Shown here one piece after another: positions 15,941-29,606 of a stretch of 64,000 nucleotides of DNA. The DNA is from Taudactylus pleione (Eukaryota; Chordata; Amphibia; Anura; Myobatrachidae), in assembly GCA_031769625.1 (NCBI GenBank), contig JAUIMM010002305.1, forward strand, positions 1-64,000. Direction: 5' to 3'. Positions within the stretch are counted from its first letter, which is position 1. The number at the start of each line of letters is the position of its first letter. Made by a program: the position numbers and the translations under genes. A model generated the notes under the pieces. That model was not told the origin of the DNA, searched no databases, and saw nothing but the letters and a program-made list of their open reading frames with translations.

Positions 15941-18090
15941 CGACACAAATCACTGCTCTACTAATAGGAGAAAGTCACAAATCACTGCACTACTAAATAG
16001 GAGAGCGACACAAATCACTGCACTACTAAATAGGAGAGTGACACAAATCACTGCACTACTAAATAGGAGAGCGACACAAATCACTGCACTACTAAATAGG
16101 AGAGCGACACAAATCTCTGCGCTACTAAGTAGGAGAGCGACACAAATCACTGCGCTACTAAATAGGAGAGAGACACAAATCACTGCGCTACTAAATAGGA
16201 GAGCGACACAATTCACTGCACTACTAAATAGGAGAGCGACACAAATCACTGCGCTACTAATAGGAGAGCGACTCATATCACTGCGCTACTAAATAGGAGA
16301 GCGACACAAATCACTGCACTACTAAATAGGAAAGCGACACAAATCACTGCACTACTAAATAGGAGAGCGACACAAATCACTGCGCTACTAATAGGAGAGC
16401 GACTCCAATCACTGCGCTACTAAATAGGAGAGCGACACAAATCACTGCGCTACTATATAGGAGAGCGAGACAAATCACTGCACTACTAAATAGGAGAGCG
16501 ACACATATCACTGCGCTACTAAATAGGAAAGAGACACAAATCACTGCGCTACTAAATAGGAGAGTGACACAAATCACTGCGCTACTAAATAGGAAAGCGA
16601 CACAAATCACTGTGCTACTACATAGGAGAGTGACACAAATCACTGCGCTACTAATAGGAGAGAGACACAAATCACTGCACTACTAAATAGGAGAGCGACA
16701 CAAATCACTGCACTACTAAATAGGAGAGCGACACAAATCACTGCGCTACTAATAGGAGAGCGACTCCAATCACTGCGCTACTAAATAGGAGAGCGACACA
16801 AATCACTGCGCTACTATATAGGAGAGCGAGACAAATCACTGCACTACTAAATAGGAGAGCGACACATATCACTGCGCTACTAAATAGGAGAGTGACAGAA
16901 ATCACTGTGCTACTAAATAGGAGAGCGACACAAATCTCTGCACTACTAAAAAGGAGAGCGACACAAATTACTGCGCTACTAATAGGAGAGTGACACAAAT
17001 TACTGCACTTCTAAATAGGAGAGCAACACAAATCACTGTGCTACTAAATAGGAGAGTGACACAAATCACTGCGCTACTAAATAGGAAAGCGATGCAAGTG
17101 ATTGCGCTACTAATAGGAGAGTACACAAATCACTGCGCTACTACTAGGAGAGTGACACAAATCACTGCGCTACTACTAGGAGAGTGACACAAATCAATGC
17201 GCTACTAACAGGAGAGTGATACAAATCAGTGCGCTACTAATAGGAGAGCGATGCAAATCACTGCGCTACTAATAGGAGAGGTATACAAAACACTGCGCAA
17301 CTACTAGGAGAGCAGCACAAATCAATGCGCTACTAAATAGGAGAGTGACAGAAATCACTGCGCTACTAATTAGGAGAGTGACACAAATCACTGCGCTACT
17401 CCTAGGAGAGCGACACAAATCACTGCGCTACTACTAGGAGAGCGACACAAATCAATGCGCTACTAACAGGAGAGTAACACAAATCACTGTGCTACTACTA
17501 GGAGAGCGATACAATTCAATGCGCTACTAACAGGAGAGTGACACAAATCATTGCGCTACTAAATTGGAGAGTGACAGAAATCACTGCGCTACTAAATAGG
17601 AGAGTGACACAAATCACTGCGCTACTAAATAGGAAAGCGACACAAATCACTGGGCTACTACATAGGACAGTGACACAAATCACTGCGCTTCTAATAGGAG
17701 AGCGTCACAAATCACTGCTCTACTAAACAGGAGAGCGACACAAATCACTGCTCTACTAATAGGAGAAAGTCACAAATCACTGCACTACTAAATAGGAGAG
17801 CGACACAAATCACTGCACTACTAAATAGGAGAGTGATACAAATCACTGCACTACTAAATAGGAGAGCGACACAAATCACTGCACTACTAAATAGGAGAGC
17901 GACACAAATCTCTGCGCTACTAAGTAGGAGAGCGACACAAATCACTGCGCTACTAAATAGGAGAGAGACACAAATCACTGCGCTACTAAATAGGAGAGCC
18001 ACACAATTCACTGCACTACTAAATAGGAGAGCGACACAAATCACTGCGCTACTAATAGGAGAGCGACTCATATCACTGCGCTACTAAATA
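14150..18090. repeat. Roughly 1.8-kb satellite repeat pair
   Basis: Markers at 15163 and 16990 are 1827 bp apart. Those at 15743/17538 and 15950/17745 are 1795 bp apart; the 32-bp difference is one deleted monomer near 17310. This pair contains a run of pure 33-bp units (15950-16276 and 17745-18071) open on both strands, a transition towards the right-hand domain. Confidence 0.75.
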
Positions 18091-21000
18091 GGAGAGCGAC
18101 ACAAATCACTGCACTACTAAATAGGAGAGCGACACAAATCACGGCGCTACTAATAGGAGAGCGACTCAAATCACTGCGCTACTAAATAGGAGAGCGACAC
18201 AAATCACTGCGCTACTATATAGGAGAGCGAGACAAATCACTGCACTACTAAATAGGAGAGCGACACATATCACTGCGCTACTAAATAGGAGAGAGACACA
18301 AATCACTGCGCTACTAAATAGGAGAGTGACACAAATCACTGCGCTACTAAATAGGAAAGCGACACAAATCACTGTGCTACTACATAGGAGAGTGACACAA
18401 ATCACTGCGCTACTAATAGGAGAGAGACACAAATCACTGCGCTACTAATCACTGCACTACTAAATAGGAGACTGACACAAATCACTGGGCTACTAAACAG
18501 GAGAGCGACACAAATCACTGCGCTACTAAATAGGAGAGTGACACAAATTACTGCACTACTAAATAGGAGCGCCACACAAATCACTGCGCTACTAAATAGG
18601 AGAGTGACAGAAATCACTGCGCTACTAAATAGGAGAGTGACACAAATCACGGCGCTACTAAATAGGAGCGCCACACAAATCACTGCACTGCTAAATAGGA
18701 GAGCTACACAAATCACTGCACTACTAAATAGGAGAGCGACACAAATCACTGCACTACTAATAGGCTAGCAACACAAATCACTGCACTACTAAATAGGAGA
18801 GTGACACAATTCACTGCACTACTAATAGGCGAGCTACACAAATCACTGCGCTACTAATAGGAGAGTGACACAAATCACTGCACTACTAAATAGGAGAGTG
18901 ACACAAATCACTGCGCTAAAAATAGGAGAGTGACACAAATTACTGCGCTAATAAATAGGAGAGCAACACAAATTGCTGCGCTACTAAATAGGAGAGTGAC
19001 ACAAATTACTGCGCTACTAATCACTGCACTATTAAATAGGAGAGCAACACAAATTACTGCGCTACTAAATAGGAGAGTGACACAAATTACTGCGCTACTA
19101 ATCACTGCACTATTAAATAGGAGAGCGAAAGCAATCACTGCGCTACTAAATAGGAGAGCGACACAAATCACTGCAACAGTGAATAGGAGAGTGACACAAA
19201 TCACTATGCAACTAAATAGGAGTGCGACACAAATTACTGCACTTCTAAATAGGAGAGCGACACAAATCACTGCGCTACTAAATAGGAGAGTGACACAAAT
19301 CACTGCGCTACTAAATAGGAAAGCGATGCAAATCACTGCGCTACTAAATAGGAGAGTGACACAAATCACTGCGCTTCTACTAGGAGAGCGACACAAATGA
19401 CTGCGCTACTACTAGGAGAGCGACACAAATCAATGCGCTACTAACAGGAGAGTGACACAAATCACTGCGCTACTAATAGGAGAGCGATGCAAATCACTGC
19501 ACTACTAATAGGAGAGTCACATAAATCACTGTGCTACTACTAGGAGAGCGACACAAATCAATGCACTTCTAACAGGAGAGTGACCCAAATCACTGCACTA
19601 CTAATAGGAGAGTCACATAAATCACTGTGCTACTACTAGGAGAGCGACACGAATCAATGCACTTCTAACAGGAGAGTGACTCAAATCACTGCGCTACTAC
19701 TAGGAGAGTGACACAAATCAATGCACTTCTAACAGGAGAGTGACCCAAATCACTGCACTACTAAATAGGAGAGTGACAGAAATCACTGCGCTACCAAAAA
19801 GGAGAGATACAAAAATTAATGCGCTACTAAATAGGAGAGCGACACAAATCACTGCGCTACTAAATAGGAGAGTGACACAAATCACTGCGCTACTAAATAG
19901 GAGAGCGACACAAATCACTGCGCTACTAAATAGGAGAGTGATACAAATCTCTGCGCTACTAACTAGGAGAGCGACCCAAATCACTGAGCTACTAAATAGG
20001 AGAGTGACAGAAATCACTGCGCTACTAAATAGGAGAGTGACACAAATCACTGCGCTACTAAATAGGGAAGCGACACAAATCACTGTGCTACTACATAGGA
20101 GAGTGACACAAATCACTGCGCTACTAATAGGAGAGTGACACAAATCACTGCGCTACTAATAGGAGAGTGACACAAATCATTGCGCTACTAAATAGGAGAA
20201 TGACAGAAATGACTGTGCTACTAAATAGGAGAGTGACACAAATCACTGTGCTACTAAATAGGAAAGTGACACAAATCACTGTGCTACTAAATAGGAGAGT
20301 GACAGAAATCACTGCGCTACTAAATAGGAGAGTGACACAAATCATTGCGCTACTAAATAGGAGAGTAACAGAAATCACTGCGTACTAAATAGGAGAGTGA
20401 CACAAATCACTGCGCTACTAAATAGGAAAGCGACACAAATCACTGTGCTACTACATAGGAGAGTGACATAAATCACTGCGCTACTAATAGGAGAGTGAAA
20501 CAAATCACTGCTCTACTAAACAGGAGAGCGACACAAATCACTGCACTACTAATAGGAGAGAGACACAAATCATTGCTCTACTAAATAGGAGAGCGAGACA
20601 AATCACTGCACTACTAAATAGGAGAGTGACACAAATCACTGCAGTACTAAATAGGAGAGTGACACAAATCACTGCACTACTAAATAGGAGAGCGACACAA
20701 ATCTCTGTGCTACTAAATAGGAGAGCGACACAAATCACTGCGCTACTAAATAGGAGAGAGACACAAATCACTGCTCTGCTAAATAGGAGAGCGACACAAA
20801 TCACTGCACTACTAAATAGGAGAGTGACACAAATCACTGCACTACTAATTAGGAGAGTGACAGAAATCACTGCGCTACTAAATAGGAGAGTGACACAAAT
20901 CACTGCGCTACTAAATAGGAGAGTGACACAAATCACTGCGCTACTAAATAGGAAAGCGACACAAATCACTGTGCTACTACATAGGAGAGTGACACAAATC

Positions 21001-23192
21001 ACTGCGCTACTAATAGGAGAGTGACACAAATCACTGCGCTACTAATAGGAGAGCGACACAAATCACTGCACTACTAAACTGGAGAGCGACACAAATTACT
21101 GCACTACTAATAGGAGAGAGACACAAATCACTGCGCTACTAAATAGGAGAGCGAGACAAATCACTGCACTACTAAATAGGAGAGTGACACAAATCACTGC
21201 ACTACTAAATAGGAGAGCAACACAAATCACTGCACTACTAAATAGGAGAGCGAAACAAATCACTGCGCTACTAAATAGGAGAGCGACACAAATCACTGCG
21301 CTACTAAATAGGAGAGAGACACAAATCACTGCACTACTAAATAGGAGAGCGACACAAATTACTGCACTACTAAATAGGAGAGCGACACAAATTACTGCAC
21401 TACTAAATAGGAGAGTGACACAAATCACTGCACTACTAAATAGGAGAGCGACACAAATCACTGCACTACTAAATAGGAGAGTGACACAAATCACTGCGCT
21501 ACTAATAGGAGACAGACACAAATCACTGCGCTACTAAATAGGAGAGTGACACAAATCACTGCACTACTAAATAGGAGAGCGACACAAATCACTGCACTAC
21601 TAAATAGGAGAGCAACACAAATCTCTGCACTACTAAATAGGAAAGCGACACAAATCACTGTGCTACTAAGTAGGAGAGTGACACAATTTACTGCACTACT
21701 AAATAGGAGAGCGACACAAATTACTGTGCTACTAAATAGGAGAGTGACACAAATTACTGCACTACTAAATAGGAGAGTGACACAAATCACTGCGCTACTA
21801 ATCACTGCACTACTAAATAGGAGACTGACACAAATCACTGCGCTACTAAATAGGAGAGTGACACAAATTACTGCGCTACTAATCACTGCACTATTAAATA
21901 GGAGAGTGACACAAATCACTGCCGTACTAAATAGGAGAGTGACACAAATCACTGCGCTACTAATCACTCCACTACTAAATAGGAGAGTGACACAAATTAC
22001 TGCGCTACTAAACAGGAGAGTGACACAAATCACTGCGCTTCTAAATAAGAGAGCAACACAAATCACTGCAATACTAAATCGGAGAGTGACACAAATCACT
22101 GCGCTGCTAAATAGGAGAGTGACACAAATCACTGCGCTACTAAATAGGAGAGCGACACAAATCACTGCGCTACTACATAGGACAGTGACACAAATCACTA
22201 CGCTACTAAATAGGAGAGTGACACAAATCACTGCGCTACTAATCACTCCACTACTAAATAGGAGAGTGACACAAATTACTGCGCTACTAAACAGGAGAGT
22301 GACACAAATCACTGCGCTTCTAAATGGGAGAGCAACACAAATCACTGCAATACTAAATCGGAGAGTGACACAAATCACTGCGCTTCTAAATGGGAGAGCA
22401 ACACAAATCACTGCGCTGCTAAATAGGAGAGTGACACAAATCACTGCGCTACTAAATAGGAGAGCGACACAAATCACTGCGCTACTACATAGGAGAGTGA
22501 CACAAATCACTGCGCTACTAAATAGGAGAGCGACGCAAATCACTGCGCTACTACATAGGAGAGCGATACAAATCACAGCGCAACTAAATAAGAGAGCAAT
22601 ACAAATCACTGCGCTACTAAACAGGAGAGTGACAGAAATCACTGCGCTTCTAAATAGGAGAGCAACACAAATCACTGCAATACTAAATCGGAGAGTGACA
22701 CAAATCACTGCGCTGCTAAATAGGAGAGTGACACAAATCACTGCGCTACTAAATAGGAGAGCGACACAAATCACTGCGCTACTACATAGGACAGTGACAC
22801 AAATCACTGCGCTACTAAATAGGAGAGTGACACAAATCACTGCGCTACTAATCACTCCACTACTAAATAGGAGAGTGACACAAATTACTGCGCTACTAAA
22901 CAGGAGAGTGACACAAATCACTGCGCTTCTAAATAGGAGAGTGACACAAATCACAGCACTACTAAATAGGGGAGAAACACAAATCACTGCTCTACTAAAT
23001 AGGAGAGCGACAGAAATCACTGCTCTACTAAATAGGAGAGTGACACAAATCACTGCGCTACTAAATAGGAGAGCGACACAAATCACTGCACTACTAAATA
23101 GGAGAGTGACACAAATCACTGCACTACTAAATAGGAGAGCGACACAAATCACTGCGCTACTTAATAGAAGAGTGACGCAAATCACTGCGCTA

Positions 23193-26100
23193 CTAACAGG
23201 AGAGTGACACAAATCCCTGCGCTACTAACAGGAGAGCGACACAAATCACTGCGCTACAAAATAGGAGAGTGACACAAATTACTGCGCTACTAAATAGGAG
23301 AGCGACACAAATCACTGCGCTACTAAATAGGAGAGTGACACAAATTACTGCACTACTAAATAGGAGAGCGACACAAATTACTACGCTACTAAATAGTAAA
23401 GCGACACAAATCACTGCGCTACTAATCAGTGCACTGCTAAATAGGAGAGTGACACAAAACACTGCACTACTAAATAGGAGAGCGACACAAATCACTGCGC
23501 TACTAATCACTGCACTACTAAATAGGAGAGTGACACAAATTACTGCACTACTAAATAGGAGAGTGACACAAATTACTGCACTACTAAATAGGAGAGCGAC
23601 ACAAATCACTGCGCTACTTATCACTGCACTACTAAATAGGAGAGTGACACAAATTACTGCGCTACTAAACAGGAGAGTGACACAAATCACTGCGCTTCTA
23701 AATAGGAGAGCAACACATATCACTGCACTACTAATAGGAGAGCGACACAAATCACTGCACTACTAATAGGTGAGCGACACAAATCATTTCGCTACTTAAT
23801 AGGAGAGTGACACAAATCACTGCACTACTAATAGGTGAGCGACACAAATCATTTCGCTACTTAATAGGAGAGTGACACAAATCACTGCACTACTAAAAAG
23901 GAGAGCAACACAAATCACTGCGCTACTAAATAAGAGAGCGACACTAATCACTGCGATACTAAATAGGAGAGTGACACAAATTACTGCGCTACTAAATAGG
24001 AGAGTGACACAAATTACTGCGCTACTAAATAAGAGAGCGACACAAATTACTGAACTGCTAAATAGGAGAGTGACACAAATTACTGCGCTACTAAATAGGA
24101 GAGTGACACAAATTACTGCGCTACTAATAGGAGAGCGACACAAATCACTGCGCTACTACATAGGAGAGTGACACAAATCACTGAGCTACTAAATAGGAGA
24201 GTGACACAAATCACTGCGCTACTAAATAGGAGAGCGACACAAATCACTGCGCTACTACATAGGAGAGTGACACAAATCACTGAGCTACTAAATAGGAGAG
24301 TGACACAAATCACTGCACTACTAAACAGGAGAGTGACACAAATCACTGGGCAACTATATAGGAGAGCGACGCAATTCACTGCACTACTACATACTAGAGC
24401 GAAACAAATCATTGCGCTACTAAATAAGAGAGCGATACAAATCACTGCGCTACTAAATAGAAGAGTGACACAAATCACTGCGCTACTAATCACTCCACTA
24501 CTAAATAGGAGAGTGACACAAATTACTGCGCTACTAAACAGGAGAGTGATACAAATCACTGCGCTTCTAAATGGGAGAGCAACACAAATCACTGCAATAC
24601 TAAATAGGAGAGTGACACAAATCACTGCGCTACTAAATAGGAGAGCGACACAAATCACTGCGCTACTACATAGGAGAGTGACACAAATCACTGCGCTACT
24701 AAATAGGAGAGCGACGCAAATCACTGCGCTACTACATAGGAGAGCGACACAAATCACTGCGCAACTAAATAAGAGAGCAATACAAATCACTGCGCTACTA
24801 AATAGGAGAGTGACAGAAATCATTGCACTACTAATAGTAAAGCGACACAAATCACTGTGCTGCTATTAGGAGAGTGACGCAAATTACTGTGCTACTAAAT
24901 AGGAGAGTGACACAAATCACAGCACTACTAAATAGGGGAGAGACACAAATCACTGCTCTACTAAATAGGAGAGCGACACAAATCACTGCTCTACTAAATA
25001 AGAGAGTGACACAAATCACTGCGCTACTAAATAGGAGAGCGACACAAATCACTGCACTACTAAATAGGATAGTGACACAAATCACTGCACTACTAAATAG
25101 GAGAGCGACACAAATCACTGCACTACTAAATAGGAGAGTGACACAAAGTACTGCGCTACTAAATAGGAGAGCGACACAAATCACTGCGCTACTAAATAGG
25201 AGAGTGACACAAATTACTGCACTACAAAATAGGAGAGCGACACAAATTACTGCGCTACTAAATAGGAGAGCGACACAAATCACTGCGTTACTAATCAGTG
25301 CACTACTAAATAGGAGACTGACACAAATCACTGCACTACTAAATAGGAGAGCGTCACAAATCACTGCGCTAGTAATCACTGCACTACTAAATAGGAGAGT
25401 GACACAAATTACTGCGCTACCAAATAGGAGAGCTACACAAATCACTGCGCTACTAAATAGAAGAGTGACGCAAATCACTGCGCTACTAACAGGAGAGTGA
25501 CACAAATCCCTGCGCTACTAACAGGAGAGCGACACAAATCACTGCGCTACAAAATAGGAGAGTGACACAAATTACTGCGCTACTAAATAGGAGAGCGACA
25601 CAAATCACTGCGCTACTAAATAGGAGAGTGACACAAATTACTGCACTACTAAATAGGAGAGCGACACAAATTACTACGCTACTAAATAGGAAAGCGACAC
25701 AAATCACTGCGCTACTAATCAGTGCACTGCTAAATAGGAGAGTGACACAAAACACTGCACTACTAAATAGGAGAGCGACACAAATCACTGCGCTACTAAT
25801 CACTGCACTACTAAATAGGAGAGTGACACAAATTACTGCGCTACTAAATAGGAGAGTGACACACATTACTGCACTACTAAATAGGAGAGCGACACAAATC
25901 ACTGCGCTACTTATCACTGCACTACTAAATAGGAGAGTGACACAAATTACTGCGCTACTAAACAGCAGAGTGACACAAATCACTGCGCTTCTAAATAGGA
26001 GAGCAACACATATCACTGCACTACTAATAGGAGAGCGACACAAATTACTGCACTACTAATAGGTGAGCGACACAAATCATTTCGCTACTTAATAGGAGAG

Positions 26101-26760
26101 TGACACAAATCACTGCACTACTAATAGGTGAGCGACACAAATCATTTCGCTACTTAATAGGAGAGTGACACAAATCACTGCACTACTAAAAAGGAGAGCA
26201 ACACAAATCACTGCGCTACTAAATAAGAGAGCGACACTAATCACTGCGATACTAAATAGGAGAGTGACACAAATTACTGCGCTACTAAATAGGAGAGTGA
26301 CACAAATTACTGCGCTACTAAATAAGAGAGCGACACAAATTACTGAACTGCTAAATAGGAGAGTGACACAAATTACTGCGCTACTAAATAGGAGAGTGAC
26401 ACAAATTACTGCGCTACTAATAGGAGAGCGACACAAATCACTGCGCTACTACATAGGAGAGTGACACAAATCACTGAGCTACTAAATAGGAGAGTGACAC
26501 AAATCACTGCGCTACTAAATAGGAGAGCGACACAAATCACTGCGCTACTACATAGGAGAGTGACACAAATCACTGAGCTACTAAATAGGAGAGTGACACA
26601 AATCACTGCACTACTAAACAGGAGAGTGACACAAATCACTGGGCAACTATATAGGAGAGCGACGCAATTCACTGCACTACTACATACTAGAGCGAAACAA
26701 ATCATTGCGCTACTAAATAAGAGAGTGATACAAATCACTGCGCTACTAAATAGAAGAGTG
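23193..26760. repeat. 2293-bp higher-order repeat pair
   Basis: Blocks starting at 23193, 23817 and 24113 recur at 25486, 26110 and 26406, offset by 2293 bp. A shorter third relative of the first block starts at 26940, and a fourth starts at 34741 inside the 8470-bp repeat. Divergence between the copies is limited to scattered single bases. Confidence 0.85.
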
Positions 26761-29390
26761 ACAAAAATCACTGCGCTACTACATATGAGAGCGACAAATC
26801 ACTGCGCAACTAAATAAGAGAGCGATACAAATCACTGCGCTACTAAAAAGGAGAGCGACACAAATCATTGCACTACTAATAGTAAAGCGAAACATATCAC
26901 TGTGCTACTAATAGGAGAGTGACGCAAATCACTGCGCTACTAACAGGAGAGTGACACAAATCCCTGCGCTACTAACAGGAGAGCGACACAAATCACTGCG
27001 CTACAAAATAGGAGAGTGACACAAATTACTGCGCTACTAAATAGGAGAGCGACACAAATCACTGCGCTACTAAATAGGAGAGTGACACAAATTACTGCGC
27101 TACTAAATAGGAGAGCAACACAAATTACTACGCTACTAAATAGGAAAGCGACACAAATCACTGCGCTACTAATCAGTGCACTGCTAAATAGGAGAGTGAC
27201 ACAAAACACTGCACTACTAAATAGGAGAGCGACACAAATCACTGCGCTACTAATCAATGCACTACTAAATAGGAGAGTGACACAAATTACTGCGCTACTA
27301 AATAGGAGAGTGACACAAATTACTGCTCTACTAAATAGGAGAGCAACACAAATCACTGCGCTACAAATCACTGCACTACTAAATAGGAGAGTGACACATA
27401 TTACTGCGCTACTAAACAGGAGAGTGACACAAATCACAGCGCTTCTAAATAGGAGAGCAACACATATCACTGCACTACTAATAGGAGAGTGACACAAATC
27501 ACTGCACTACTAATAGGTGAGTGACACAAATCATTTCGCTTCTTAATAGGAGAGTGACACAAATCACTGCGCTACTAAATAGGAGAGTGACACAAATCAC
27601 TGCACTACTAAAAAGGAGAGCAACACAAATCACTGCGCTACTAAATAGGAGAGCGACACAAATCACTGCGATACTAAATAGGAGAGTGACACAAATTACT
27701 GCGCTACTAAATAGGAGAGCATCACAAATTACTGCGCTACTAAATAGGATGGTGACACAAATTACTGCACTACTAAATAGGAGAGTGACACAAATCACTG
27801 TGCTACTAATCAGTGCACTACTAAATAGGAGAGTGACACAAATGACGGCACTACTAAATAGGAGAGTGACACAAATCACTGCGCTACTAATCACTGCACT
27901 ACTAAATAGGAGAGTGACACAAATTACTGAGCTACTAAAAAGGAGAGTGACACAAATTACTGCACTTCTAAATAGGAGAGCGACACAAATCACTGTGCTA
28001 CTAATCACTGCACTACTAAATAGGAGAGTGACACAAATCACTGCGCTACTAATAGGAGAGCGACACAAATCACTGCACTACTAAGTAGGAGAGTGACAAA
28101 TCACTGCGCTACTAATAGGGGAGCGACACAAATCACTTCGCTACTTAATAGGAGAGTGACACAAATCACTGCGCTACTAAATAGGAGAGCGACAATTATC
28201 ACTGCAATACTAAATCGGAGAGTGACACAAATCACTGCGCTACCAAATAGTAGAGTGATGCAAATCACCACGCTACTAAATAGGAGAGCGACACAAATCA
28301 CTATGCTACTACATAGGAGTGTGACACAAATCACTGCGCTACTAAATAGGAGAGTGACACAAATCACTGCGCTACTAAATAGGAGAGCAACACAAAGCAC
28401 TAGGCTACTATATAGGAGAGCAACACAAATCGCTGCGCTACTACATAGGAGAGCGACACAAATCACTTTGCTACTAAATAGGAGAGTGACACAAATCACT
28501 GCACTACTAAATAGGAGAGCGATACAAATCACTGCGCTACTAATAGGGGAGCGACACAAATCATTGCGCTACTAATAGGGGAGCGACACAAATCACTGCG
28601 CTTCTAAATAGGAGAGCGACTCAAATCACTGCAATACTAAACCAGAGAGTGACACAAATCACTGTGCTACTAAATAGGAGAGTGACACAAATCACTGCGC
28701 TACTAAATAGGAGTGCGACACAAATTACTGCGCTACTAAATAGGAGAGTGACACAAATCACTGTGCTACTAAATAGGAGAGTGACACAAATCACTGCGCT
28801 ACTAAATCGGAGTGCGACACAAATTACTGCGCTACTAAATAGGAGAGTGACACAAATCACTGCGCTACTAAATAGGAGAGCGACACAAATCACTGCGCTT
28901 ATACATAATAGGGCGATACAAATCACTGGGCTACTACATAGGAGAGCGACGCAAATCACTGCGCTACTAAACAGGAGAGTGACGCAAATCACTGCGCTAC
29001 TAAATAGGAGAGGGACACAAATCACTGCGCTACTAAATAGGAGAGTGACACAAATCACTGCAATACTAAACCGTAGAGTGACACAAATCACTGCACTACT
29101 ACATAATAGAGCGACACAAATCACTGGGCTACTACATAGGAGAGAGTCGCAAATCCCTGCGCTACTAAATAGGAGAGCGACACAAATCACAGCGCTACTA
29201 TATAAGAGAGTGACGCAAATCACTGCGCTTCTAAATAGGAGAGTGAAACAAATCACTGCGCTACTAAGTAGGATAGTGACACATATCACTGCGCTACTAA
29301 ATAGGAGAGTGACACAAATCACTGCGCTACTAATAGGAGAGCGACAAAAATCACTGCGCTAGTAAATAGGAGAGTGACACAAATCACTGC

Positions 29391-29606
29391 AAAAATAAAA
29401 ATAAAAAGGGACCTTTTGCAACATTCTGCTAAATGTAACAATATAATATGATATACAGTAGACGGTCATTTTATTTAGCAACGCTCTTGACGTTGTGGTA
29501 AATGATCTGTGTGTGTTTGTGAGATGTCCCATTACATTCTCTGTACTTACATTATGGAGATTACACTGTACAATAAATTTTCTCTATATCTCCCCGGAGA
29601 TATTTT
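29391..29606. repeat. 216-bp non-satellite spacer, copy 1
   Basis: The satellite stops after ...CACTGC and is replaced by AT-rich unrelated DNA beginning AAAAATAAAAAT. It ends at a near-palindrome (ATATCTCC CC GGAGATAT), from which satellite resumes as TTAAATAGGAGAG. It contains no gene. The sequence recurs four more times in the window, and only the copy at 46830 joins unique DNA. Confidence 0.93.

Larger units (their letters stand above)
1..18400. repeat. Left satellite domain, rich in 32-bp monomers
   Basis: This part mixes 33-bp units with many 32-bp units (TACTAGG, TAACAGG, TAATAGG, TCCTAGG endings). Each 32-bp unit shifts the reading frame, so open frames rarely exceed about 110 codons. 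Characteristic marker monomers recur in a fixed order, which defines kilobase-scale higher-order repeats. Examples are the stretch with GCGATGCAAATCAC, one with GGTATACAAAACAC and one with GACAAAATCAATGCAACAG. None of the 15-bp truncated units typical of the right domain is seen before about 18440. Confidence 0.85.

Noticed and set aside
21491..23212. 573-codon minus-strand and 553-codon plus-strand open frames as membrane or repeat proteins
   Set aside because: They follow from a 33-bp period with no stop in one frame per strand. Both strands are open at once, boundaries fall at 32-bp units, and no start context or unique sequence is present.
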